NCBI RefSeq assembly: GCF_003350475.1
Contig: NZ_QQAV01000009.1
Coordinates: 202,772 to 266,771 of the forward strand
DNA: 64,000 bases
Direction of reading: 5' to 3'
From: Pseudacidovorax intermedius
GTDB taxonomy: Bacteria > Pseudomonadota > Gammaproteobacteria > Burkholderiales > Burkholderiaceae_C
The notes beneath the pieces were generated by a model that worked only from the letters and a program-made list of their open reading frames with translations, made no database searches and had not been told where the DNA came from. The translations under genes were made by a program, and so were the position numbers. Shown here piece by piece: positions 27,888 to 34,811 of the stretch; within the stretch, counting starts at the first letter, position 1, and the number at the start of each line of letters is the position of its first letter.

Positions 27888-27916
27888 AAGGACGGCCCCG
27901 GCCGTCCTTTTTCTTT
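27888..27916 (+). terminator. glnA terminator
   Basis: AAGGACGGC (27888-27896), CCCG loop, GCCGTCCTT (27901-27909), then TTTCTTT. It separates glnA from the downstream ntrBC unit. Confidence 0.85.
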
Positions 27917-28010
27917 GGTGCGGGAACCGGCCTGTCGGCCCGTCTTCCAATTGCAAGACAATGCGGCGCGGCATCTTCCTGCCGCGCCAAGCCCTTTCTC
28001 TGCGTCCGTG

Positions 28011-28511
28011 ATGATGAAACCCTACCTGCCTTTTCTTGTCCTGCTCGGTTTGGGCTGCTCTTTCGGCGTGCAGGCGCAGGAGCGCATCTGGCGGTGTGGC
28101 AACGAGTACACCAACAACGCTGCCGATGCGCAGCGCCGTGGCTGCAAGGTGGTCGAAGGCGGCAATGTGACCGTCGTGCAAGGGACGCGGCCCGCTGGCG
28201 CGTCCACCCCTTCGTCCACCGCCTCTCCGCGGCCCACCGGCAGCGGCCCTCGCGTCGATTCGCCAGAGCAGCGGGCGCGCGACAGCGACGCCCGTCGCGT
28301 GCTGGAAGGCGAACTGCGCCGGCTGGAGGCGCGCCAGTCCGAACTGATGAAGGACTACAACAACGGCGAGCCGGAGAAGCAGGGCAGCGAGGCGCGCAAC
28401 TACCAGAAGTACCTGGACCGCGTGGCCGAAATGAAGGCCGAGATTGCGCGCAACGAGGCCGACCTGGCCAGCCTGCGCCGTGAACTGGACCGCCTGCCGG
28501 CGTCGCGCTGA
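28011..28511 (+). CDS. DUF4124-like exported protein with coiled coil
   Basis: A 166-residue protein with a signal peptide (LPFLVLLGLGCSFGVQAQ). A short DUF4124-like segment follows (RIWRCGNEYTNNAADAQRRG), then a Ser/Pro/Thr linker and a C-terminal coiled coil from about residue 95 (RRVLEGELRRLEARQSELM). The two adjacent ATGs (28011, 28014) and a GTG at 28008 are all possible starts. It lies between the glnA terminator and ntrB and overlaps the ntrB ATG by one base, so it probably shares the ntrBC transcript. The function is unknown. Confidence 0.75.
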   Translation: MMKPYLPFLVLLGLGCSFGVQAQERIWRCGNEYTNNAADAQRRGCKVVEGGNVTVVQGTRPAGASTPSSTASPRPTGSGPRVDSPEQRARDSDARRVLEGELRRLEARQSELMKDYNNGEPEKQGSEARNYQKYLDRVAEMKAEIARNEADLASLRRELDRLPASR

Positions 28512-29587
28512 TGGCCTTCGGTACGGTCGCGCGCGCCAGCAAGCGCTTCCAGGCCTTCGACCTGCTTGCGACCCTGGTGGTGGTGATCCGCCATGACGGC
28601 ACCATCGTCTTCGCCAATTCGGCCCTGGAGGACGCGCTGGGTACGTCGCGTCGCACGCTCGAAGGCGCAGCGCTGGGCAACTTCTTCGTCGATGCCGGAA
28701 CCTTGCGCACGGCCATCGATGGTGCCCGCACCAACGACTTCGCCACCCTGCGCTACGAGGCGCAGTTGCGCCGTGGTACGCAGGAGCCGCTGCCGGTGCA
28801 GGTCACGCTGGCCCAGACGGACCGCAAGGCCGAACTGCTGCTGGAGATGTCACCGCAGGAGCAGCAGGTGCGGCAGGACCGTGAGGTGCGGCTGCTCGAC
28901 CAGGCGCAAGCCAACAAGGAGCTGATCCGCAACCTCGCGCACGAGATCAAGAACCCGCTCGGAGGCATCCGTGGTGCGGCGCAGTTGCTGCAGATGGAGA
29001 TCGAGTCGCGCGACCTCATCGAATACACGCAGGTCATCATCCACGAGGCCGACCGGCTGCAGTCGCTGGTGGACCGCTTGCTGGCTCCGCACCGGCGGCC
29101 GCACGTGGTCGGCGACGTGAACATCCACGAAGTCTGCGAGCGGGTCCGGTCGGTGCTGCTGGCCGAGTTCCCGCACGATCTGGAAGTGGAGCGCGACTTC
29201 GACCCGTCCATTCCCGAATTCCGCGGGGACCGCGAGCAATTGATCCAGGCCACGCTCAACATCGCCCACAACGCCGCCCAGGCGCTCGCGGAGCGCCGCG
29301 CGGCGGGCGATGCACGCATCACCTTCCGCACGCGCATCGCCCGCCAGGTCATCCTCAACAAGCAGTGGTGGCGACTGGCACTGGAATTGCATGTCATCGA
29401 CAACGGCCCGGGCGTCCCGGACTCGATCAAGGACCGCATCTTCTATCCGCTCGTCTCGGGCCGGGAAGGCGGAACCGGATTGGGCCTGACGCTGGCGCAG
29501 ACCTTCGTGCAACAGCACCATGGGGTCATCGAATGCGACAGCGTGCCCGGCCGTACCGACTTCACGATATTGATACCGCTGCCGTAG
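28511..29587 (+). CDS. glnL: Nitrogen regulation sensor kinase NtrB
   Basis: NtrB phosphorylates or dephosphorylates NtrC in response to PII. The 358-residue cytosolic protein has a PAS domain (about 20-120), a HisKA motif RNLAHEIKNPLGGIRGAAQLL with the phospho-His, and a HATPase domain with HNAAQAL, DNGPGVPDSIKDR and GREGGTGLGLTLAQ. The lack of membrane segments fits NtrB. It is 24 bases upstream of ntrC. The N-terminus has a short extra segment (MAFGTVARASKRF). Confidence 0.95.
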   Translation: MAFGTVARASKRFQAFDLLATLVVVIRHDGTIVFANSALEDALGTSRRTLEGAALGNFFVDAGTLRTAIDGARTNDFATLRYEAQLRRGTQEPLPVQVTLAQTDRKAELLLEMSPQEQQVRQDREVRLLDQAQANKELIRNLAHEIKNPLGGIRGAAQLLQMEIESRDLIEYTQVIIHEADRLQSLVDRLLAPHRRPHVVGDVNIHEVCERVRSVLLAEFPHDLEVERDFDPSIPEFRGDREQLIQATLNIAHNAAQALAERRAAGDARITFRTRIARQVILNKQWWRLALELHVIDNGPGVPDSIKDRIFYPLVSGREGGTGLGLTLAQTFVQQHHGVIECDSVPGRTDFTILIPLP

Positions 29588-29611
29588 CAGGAAAGGACAA
29601 CAAGGAGCTGC

Positions 29612-31195
29612 ATGAAGCCGATCTGGATAGTGGACGACGACCAATCGATACGCTTCGTGCTTGAAAAGGCGCTGTTGCGAGAGGACCTGCCGACGCGCAG
29701 CTTCACCAATACCCGCGAAGTCCTCGCCGCGCTCGAAGCCGCCAACGACGACGAGATGCAGGGACCGCAGGTGCTGGTCAGCGACATCCGGATGCCGGGT
29801 GGTTCGGGCCTGGACCTGCTCGACAAGATCAAGCAGAAGCATCCCGGCCTGCCGGTCATCATCATGACGGCCTTCTCCGACCTGGACAGCGCCGTGTCGG
29901 CCTTCCAGGGCGGCGCCTTCGAATACCTGCCCAAGCCCTTCGATCTGCCGCGCGCCGTCGAACTCATCCGCCGCGCGGTGGACGAGAGTCAGCGCGAGGA
30001 GGTGGCCGAGGAGCGCATGCAGGCCACACCCGAGATGCTCGGCCAGGCGCCTGCGATGCAGGACGTGTTCCGCGCCATCGGCCGCCTGTCGCAGAGCAAT
30101 GTGACGGTGCTGATCACCGGCGAATCGGGCTCGGGCAAGGAACTGGTGGCGCGCGCGCTGCACAAGCACTCGCCGCGGTCGAACGGGCCCTTCGTGGCCA
30201 TCAATACGGCGGCGATCCCCAAGGACCTGCTGGAGAGCGAGCTCTTCGGCCATGAGCGCGGCGCCTTCACGGGCGCACAGACCATGCGCCGCGGCCGTTT
30301 CGAGCAGGCCGACGGCGGCACGCTCTTCCTCGACGAAATCGGCGACATGCCCTTCGACCTGCAGACGCGCCTGCTGCGCGTGCTGTCGGACGGGCACTTC
30401 TACCGGGTGGGCGGGCACAACGCGGTCAAGGCCAATGTGCGTGTGATCGCGGCCACGCACCAGGACCTGGAGCAACGGGTCAAGCAGGGCGTGTTCCGCG
30501 AGGACTTGTTCCACCGCCTCAACGTCATCCGCCTGCGGCTGCCGGCCTTGCGCGAGCGCAAGGAGGACGTGCCTTCGCTCACGCGTCACTTCCTGCAGCA
30601 AAGTGCCAAGCAGCTGGGCGTGGAGCCCAAGCGCATCTCCGATGCGGCCCTGTCGCAGCTGTCGGCCTTCAACTTCCCGGGCAACGTGCGGCAGCTGGAG
30701 AACATCTGCCATTGGCTCACGGTGATGGCGCCGGCCCAGCTGATCGAGCCTAAGGATCTGCCACCCGAGGTGCTGTCGAACGCGGCGTCGGAGGCGGGCC
30801 TCGGCGCGGGCGCACCGCTGCAGGCGGGCGTGCCGTCCGTCACGACGTCGGTGGAGGCGGCCGCCTTCGAGCCTGCCGCTGGCGCTGCCGCGGCAATGCC
30901 GGTGTCCATGCCAATGGTCGCAACTGCTCCAGCGGCGACGCCCATGGCGACGGTGGCCACGGCTGCAGCGGCCAGTTGGGAGCAGGGGCTCGACGCCGAA
31001 GCGCAGGCCATGCTGGCGTCCGGTCAGCCGGACGTCTGGGATGCGCTCTCGCGGCGCTTCGAATCGCATCTCATCCTGACCGCGCTGTCCTTCACGCGCG
31101 GGCGCCGCATCGAGGCGGCGCAGAAGCTCGGCATCGGCCGCAACACCATCACGCGAAAGATCGCCGAACTCGGGCTGGATCAGGACGACGCCTGA
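29612..31195 (+). CDS. glnG: Nitrogen regulation response regulator NtrC
   Basis: NtrC is the sigma-54 activator of nitrogen-starvation genes. The 527-residue protein has a receiver domain (phospho-Asp in VLVSDIRMPG near residue 54), an AAA+ domain (GESGSGKELVARALH, the sigma-54 contact loop GAFTGA, FLDEIGDMPFDLQTRLLRVL), and a Fis-type HTH (EAAQKLGIGRNTITRKIAELG). The Ala/Pro/Met-rich linker between AAA+ and HTH, about 80 residues, is unusually long, so the protein exceeds the usual 470. It should act on the glnA promoter in this window. Confidence 0.96.
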   Translation: MKPIWIVDDDQSIRFVLEKALLREDLPTRSFTNTREVLAALEAANDDEMQGPQVLVSDIRMPGGSGLDLLDKIKQKHPGLPVIIMTAFSDLDSAVSAFQGGAFEYLPKPFDLPRAVELIRRAVDESQREEVAEERMQATPEMLGQAPAMQDVFRAIGRLSQSNVTVLITGESGSGKELVARALHKHSPRSNGPFVAINTAAIPKDLLESELFGHERGAFTGAQTMRRGRFEQADGGTLFLDEIGDMPFDLQTRLLRVLSDGHFYRVGGHNAVKANVRVIAATHQDLEQRVKQGVFREDLFHRLNVIRLRLPALRERKEDVPSLTRHFLQQSAKQLGVEPKRISDAALSQLSAFNFPGNVRQLENICHWLTVMAPAQLIEPKDLPPEVLSNAASEAGLGAGAPLQAGVPSVTTSVEAAAFEPAAGAAAAMPVSMPMVATAPAATPMATVATAAAASWEQGLDAEAQAMLASGQPDVWDALSRRFESHLILTALSFTRGRRIEAAQKLGIGRNTITRKIAELGLDQDDA

Positions 31196-31228
31196 TCGCG
31201 TCCGGCCCTGCCGGCCTTCGGTACAAGC

Positions 31229-32008
31229 TCAGCCGCCCAGCTCCATCACCACGGGGGCATGGTCGCTGGGCTTTTCCCATTTGCGCGGCACGCGGTCGAT
31301 GGTGCATGAGCGCACCTCGGGCACCAGCGGCTCGCTGACCAGGATGTGGTCGATGCGCAGGCCGCGGTTCTTCTGGTAGCCGAGCATGCGGTAGTCCCAC
31401 CACGAGAAGCTTTTCTCGGGCTGCTCGAAGAGGCGGAAGCCGTCGACCAGGCCCAGTTGAAGCAGCGCCTGGAAATGCTGGCGCTCTTCGGTCGTGTGGT
31501 GGATTGTCTCCTTGAGTCCTACCGGGTCGTAGCTGTCACGATCCTCCGGCGTGATGTTGAAGTCGCCCAGCAGCACCAGCCGCGGATGTGCGGCCATCTC
31601 GGCGCGCAGCCAGTCCCGCAGTGCGTCCAGCCAGCGCATCTTGTAGGCGAACTTGTCGGAGCCCGGCGCCTGGCCGTTGACGAAGTAGCCGTTGACCACG
31701 CGCAGCGGGCCGGTGGGCGTGTCGACGGTCGCGCTGATCACGCGCGAATGCTCGTCCTCGAAGCCGCCGATGTTGCGCTGGATCTCGCGCAGCGGAGACA
31801 GGCTCAGCAGCGCGACGCCGTTGTAGGTCTTCTGGCCGAAGCTCGCCGCCTCGTAGCCGGCGGACTTGAGCACCTCCAGCGGGAACTTGTCATCGGTCAT
31901 CTTGAGTTCCTGCAGGCACAGGAGGTCGACGGGGTTGGCGATCAGCCAGTCCAGCACATGCTGCAGGCGGGCCGTGAGAGAGTTGACGTTCCAGGTGGCG
32001 ATTTTCAT
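31229..32008 (-). CDS. xthA: Exodeoxyribonuclease III
   Basis: A 259-residue AP endonuclease/3'-5' exonuclease for base excision repair. Motifs in order: MKIATWNVNSLTARL, LLCLQELKMTDDKFP (metal Glu), NGYFVNGQ, LLGDFNITPEDRD (Asp/Asn) and the C-terminal SDHAPV (catalytic Asp-His). The length matches the XthA/ExoIII type. The ATG at 32008 was chosen because it begins the conserved MKIATWNV. It converges with ntrC across 33 bases holding only a small CCGGC/GCCGG hairpin (31202-31214). Confidence 0.95.
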   Translation of the reverse strand: MKIATWNVNSLTARLQHVLDWLIANPVDLLCLQELKMTDDKFPLEVLKSAGYEAASFGQKTYNGVALLSLSPLREIQRNIGGFEDEHSRVISATVDTPTGPLRVVNGYFVNGQAPGSDKFAYKMRWLDALRDWLRAEMAAHPRLVLLGDFNITPEDRDSYDPVGLKETIHHTTEERQHFQALLQLGLVDGFRLFEQPEKSFSWWDYRMLGYQKNRGLRIDHILVSEPLVPEVRSCTIDRVPRKWEKPSDHAPVVMELGG

Positions 32009-32153
32009 GAGGCGACGTTGATCCCAGTCGGTCAACGGGTTGAGGTGGCGGGTGAGCACGGGCCAGCGGCGAGCCGAATGAGGCGTCCTTAGCGTGCCGG
32101 CCCGCCATCCTATCGGCAGGCGTGCCGGTCGTGCGGCAGCGAAGGCCTCCAGG

Positions 32154-32477
32154 TCACGGCGGATCGTTTTCCCACGGGAAGAGCTTGGAGCGCAGGGCCT
32201 GGACGGCCTCCGGGGTGTGGGGCGACGCGGCATCCTGGAGGGAGCGCACATAGGCCCGCAGATGTTCCCTGGAGCCATCCGGCAGCGATCGCCCCGTCTC
32301 GGACTTTTCCAGGTGGCCGTTCAGGTAGTGGTCGAGCAGGAACTGGCAGTCTTCGTGCCGGGGGTGGGTCGAAATGATGGCCATGAGGGCGAAGAGCAAA
32401 CCCCGCCGTTCAAGTCGCATCGTCAGTACTTCGTTGCGCAGCGTGTTGAGCTTGGCTGCGAGTTCATCATTGGTCAT
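32154..32477 (-). CDS. Hypothetical protein
   Basis: A 107-residue, mostly helical, charged protein starting MTNDELAAKLNTLRNEVLTM, with DCQFLLDHYLNGHLEK in the middle and no signal peptide or membrane segment. AAGG lies just before the ATG. Amino-acid composition is normal for a real protein, unlike overlapping frames. It is 145 bases upstream of xthA on the same strand and could share its transcript. I do not recognise a family. Confidence 0.6.
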   Translation of the reverse strand: MTNDELAAKLNTLRNEVLTMRLERRGLLFALMAIISTHPRHEDCQFLLDHYLNGHLEKSETGRSLPDGSREHLRAYVRSLQDAASPHTPEAVQALRSKLFPWENDPP

Positions 32478-32779
32478 GCCTTGGCCATTGCCTCGGAGTT
32501 ACGGGGCGGCCATTCTTTCGGGCAGTTCTTGCCCCACGCACCACGGGCGTTTCAACGGGCGGGGCAGGGCGTCTGCAGGAGTGGCTCAGCCCGTGGTGGC
32601 GCCGTGCCTTCAGGTTGCGGCAGTGCGAGGAATCAATAGGCGGGCGCGGATTCACGCGTGAGTGCCGGTGCCTCACCGCGAACGATCCTGGACGGCTGCG
32701 CGTGCCGGGTCGTGTCTGGCAGCAGGAGGCCTCGCGGGGCGACTGTCAGGGCAACCTGCGCACTCTGGCGCGAGGTGGA
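32478..32779. other. Intergenic region without a convincing gene
   Basis: A 302-base gap. Open frames here lack ribosome sites and have shadow-like composition. I see no tRNA, repeat or clear promoter. Confidence 0.5.
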
Positions 32780-32980
32780 TCAGACTTGGCGTTTGCGGGC
32801 AGAACGCTCGCGCAGACGTCCGAACGCAGCGTTCCGCAACTTCAGCAGATAGCTGCGCTTGGCACCCTCGGACATCTTGGATTGGAAAAGGTGCCGGAGA
32901 TCGCCTCCTCCGGATTCCGTGGATCCCCCGCGCGGATCCGAACCCCCATCACCCGCGCCGCTGTTTGACCTGCTGTCCAT
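32780..32980 (-). CDS. Small hypothetical basic protein
   Basis: A 66-residue protein starting MDSRSNSGAGDGGSD. The N-terminal third is Gly/Ser/Asp-rich and looks disordered; the rest is a basic helix (SKMSEGAKRSYLLKLRNAAF, then RLRERSARKRQV). AAGGAG lies nine bases before the ATG at 32980, the main reason to accept it. Upstream DNA (33001-33090) is A/T-rich for this genome, as expected of a promoter, with two direct copies of TGCGCAAAA 27 bases apart (33049, 33076). The function is unknown; the basic tail suggests a nucleic-acid or acidic partner. Confidence 0.55.
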   Translation of the reverse strand: MDSRSNSGAGDGGSDPRGGSTESGGGDLRHLFQSKMSEGAKRSYLLKLRNAAFGRLRERSARKRQV

Positions 32981-33089
32981 GCTGTTGCGCTCCTTACGTG
33001 CTGTTTCGCGATTGTGAACGCGCCCTCTTTGCGCTGTAAACAAAAGTGTGCGCAAAAATTAAGGCAGTCGACAATTGCGCAAAAGCCGA

Positions 33090-33110
33090 GCATCTGTAAG
33101 GAGCAGATGC
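33090..33110. repeat. Short inverted repeat
   Basis: GCATCTG (33090-33096) and CAGATGC (33104-33110) flank TAAGGAG. Seven-base arms; possible operator or small hairpin in the AT-rich region upstream of the 66-residue gene. Confidence 0.3.
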
Positions 33111-33129
33111 CAGCGCTGCAGACATAAAA

Positions 33130-33155
33130 AAACCCGTTGCGCGTGCAACGGGTTT
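33130..33155 (-). terminator. Terminator of tRNA-Ser
   Basis: AAACCCGTTGC (33130-33140), GCGT loop, GCAACGGGTTT (33145-33155). On the minus strand the stem is followed by a run of T, placing it as the tRNA-Ser terminator. Confidence 0.9.
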
Positions 33156-33161
33156 CGTATT

Positions 33162-33252
33162 TGGCGGAGCAGGCGGGATTCGAACCCGCGGTGGGCTATT
33201 AACCCACACACGCTTTCCAGGCGTGCGACTTAAACCACTCATCCACCGCTCC
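33162..33252 (-). tRNA. tRNA-Ser (anticodon GGA)
   Basis: On the minus strand the acceptor GGAGCGG pairs with CTGCTCC. The anticodon stem CACGC/GCGTG holds CTGGAAA, giving anticodon GGA (Ser, UCC). The long variable arm (TGTGGGTTAATAGCCCAC) is typical of serine tRNA. The T-loop is TTCGAAT and CCA is encoded. The length is 91 bases. A TAGAAT -10 lies 12 bases upstream (33265-33270), so transcription should begin about six bases before the tRNA. Confidence 0.97.
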
Positions 33253-33267
33253 GTGGAGCCCACGATT

Positions 33268-34194
33268 CTAACCCGGATTTGAGCCGCTGCGGCCTGCGCG
33301 AACCATCTGCATCGCCGAGGCGATCAATCCGGCGGTGTCGGTCATGTTGCTCGGCACGATCAGGGTGGTCTTGGCGTCCGCCGCGACCTTGCTGTAGGCA
33401 TCGACGGCGCGTTCGGCGACCTTCAACTGCACGGCTTGATCACCGCCTGGCTGCCGGATGGCGGCCGCGATGCGCTCGATCGCGAGCGCAGTGGCCTCGG
33501 CCACCGCGGTGATGGAGGCGGCCTCGCCCTGTGCGTTGTTGATGGCCGCCTGCTTCTCGCCCTCGGAGCGAGCGATGTAGGCCTCGCGTTCGCCAGTGGC
33601 GATGTTGATCTGCTCCTGGCGACGGCCCTCCGAGGCGGCAATCAGGGCCCGTTTCTCGCGTTCGGCCGTGATCTGCGCTTGCATGGCGCGCAGGATCTCC
33701 GCCGGGGGCGTCAGATCCTTGATCTCATAGCGCAGCACCTTCACGCCCCAGTTGAGCGCGGCCTCGTCGATGGCGGCCACGACCTGGGCGTTGATGATGT
33801 CGCGCTCCTCGAAGGTCTTGTCCAGTTCCAGCTTGCCGATCACGCTGCGCAGCGAGGTCTGCGCCAGCTGGGTGACGGCAACGATGTAGTTGGAGGAGCC
33901 ATAGCTCGCCCGCATCGGATCGGTCACCTGGAAGTAGAGGATGCCGTCCACCTGCAGCTGCGTGTTGTCGCGCGTGATGCAGATCTGGCTGGGCACATCG
34001 AGGGGAATCTCCTTCAGGCTGTGCTTGTAGGCCACGCGGTCGATGAAGGGGATGAGGAAGTTGGGCCCCGGCGTCATCGTGCTGTGGTACTTGCCCAGCC
34101 GTTCACGGACCCAGGCGTTCTGCTGGGGCACGAACTTGATGGACTGCCAGATGAAGATGACGGCGATGACGAGGATGACGACGGCGATTTCCAT
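33268..34194 (-). CDS. qmcA: SPFH/stomatin-family membrane protein
   Basis: A 308-residue protein with one N-terminal membrane helix (IAVVILVIAVIFIWQSI), an SPFH domain (FVPQQNAWVRERLGKYHSTM through WGVKVLRYEIKDLTPP) and a long Ala/Glu-rich coiled coil (ASEGRRQEQINIATGEREAY). This is the YbbK/QmcA branch, which forms oligomers at the inner membrane and often associates with a membrane protease. Its partner, an NfeD protein, is encoded just upstream with a 56-base gap. The symbol follows the E. coli paralogue. Confidence 0.88.
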   Translation of the reverse strand: MEIAVVILVIAVIFIWQSIKFVPQQNAWVRERLGKYHSTMTPGPNFLIPFIDRVAYKHSLKEIPLDVPSQICITRDNTQLQVDGILYFQVTDPMRASYGSSNYIVAVTQLAQTSLRSVIGKLELDKTFEERDIINAQVVAAIDEAALNWGVKVLRYEIKDLTPPAEILRAMQAQITAEREKRALIAASEGRRQEQINIATGEREAYIARSEGEKQAAINNAQGEAASITAVAEATALAIERIAAAIRQPGGDQAVQLKVAERAVDAYSKVAADAKTTLIVPSNMTDTAGLIASAMQMVRAGRSGSNPG

Positions 34195-34250
34195 GGCAGT
34201 TCGATGAAGTGAGATTGAAAGGTTCCGCGAGCTCGGGGCAGTCCCGATGA

Positions 34251-34676
34251 TCAGAGCGGCTCCAGCACAAGACGGTTGCCCTGCAACTCGACGACGCGGT
34301 GCGCTCCCGGCTGGCCGCGGCCGCCGGCGCGGAGCACGGCCGTCCATTGCGCACCCCGGTGACGCACGAGCGCCGTGCCATCCGCGAGCCAGGCGTCAAC
34401 CTGCACGCGTTCGCCGATGTCGAGGTTCATGTCGGGGCTGGCCTGCGGCGGCGGTCCAGCGGGGCGCGCGCGCTGCTTGAGATACCAGGCGCCCACCGTG
34501 CCCACGCCGACCACGGCGGCCACGACCAGTTGGACGGGCAGTGCGGCACCCAGATGCGCGGCAACGGCTGCAGCTGCGAAGGCCACGGCCGTCAGCAGAA
34601 GGTAGATGGTGCCGGAGACCAGTTCCAGCGCGACGGCTGCACCGGCCAGCAGCCACCAGAGCGTCGATTGAGCCAT
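34251..34676 (-). CDS. NfeD-like membrane protein
   Basis: A 141-residue protein with two or three N-terminal membrane helices (LWWLLAGAAVALELVSGTIY, then PVQLVVAAVVGVGTVGAWYL) and a C-terminal OB-fold (IGERVQVDAWLADGTALVRH..AQWTAVL). This is the short NfeD1b form without the protease domain. It is paired with the SPFH gene, the usual stomatin-NfeD arrangement. ATG at 34676. Confidence 0.88.
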   Translation of the reverse strand: MAQSTLWWLLAGAAVALELVSGTIYLLLTAVAFAAAAVAAHLGAALPVQLVVAAVVGVGTVGAWYLKQRARPAGPPPQASPDMNLDIGERVQVDAWLADGTALVRHRGAQWTAVLRAGGRGQPGAHRVVELQGNRLVLEPL

Positions 34677-34811
34677 GGACGAGTTCCTACAGCAAAGAGG
34701 TGGCGGGAAGCCCCACATTCTGGGGCACGCCGCGTGACGCGGCCGTCATTTGAATTCCTTACACTTCGCGCCTTCTTTGCGCACCCCCCAAAAGCCGGAG
34801 CCCGACAGCCC

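Noticed and set aside
26227..28746. An 839-codon minus-strand frame across glnA
   Set aside because: High-GC shadow of glnA and its flanks; no ribosome site or recognisable motif.
32467..32676. Minus-strand 69-codon frame before the 107-residue gene
   Set aside because: His/Arg/Pro-rich shadow composition and no ribosome site.
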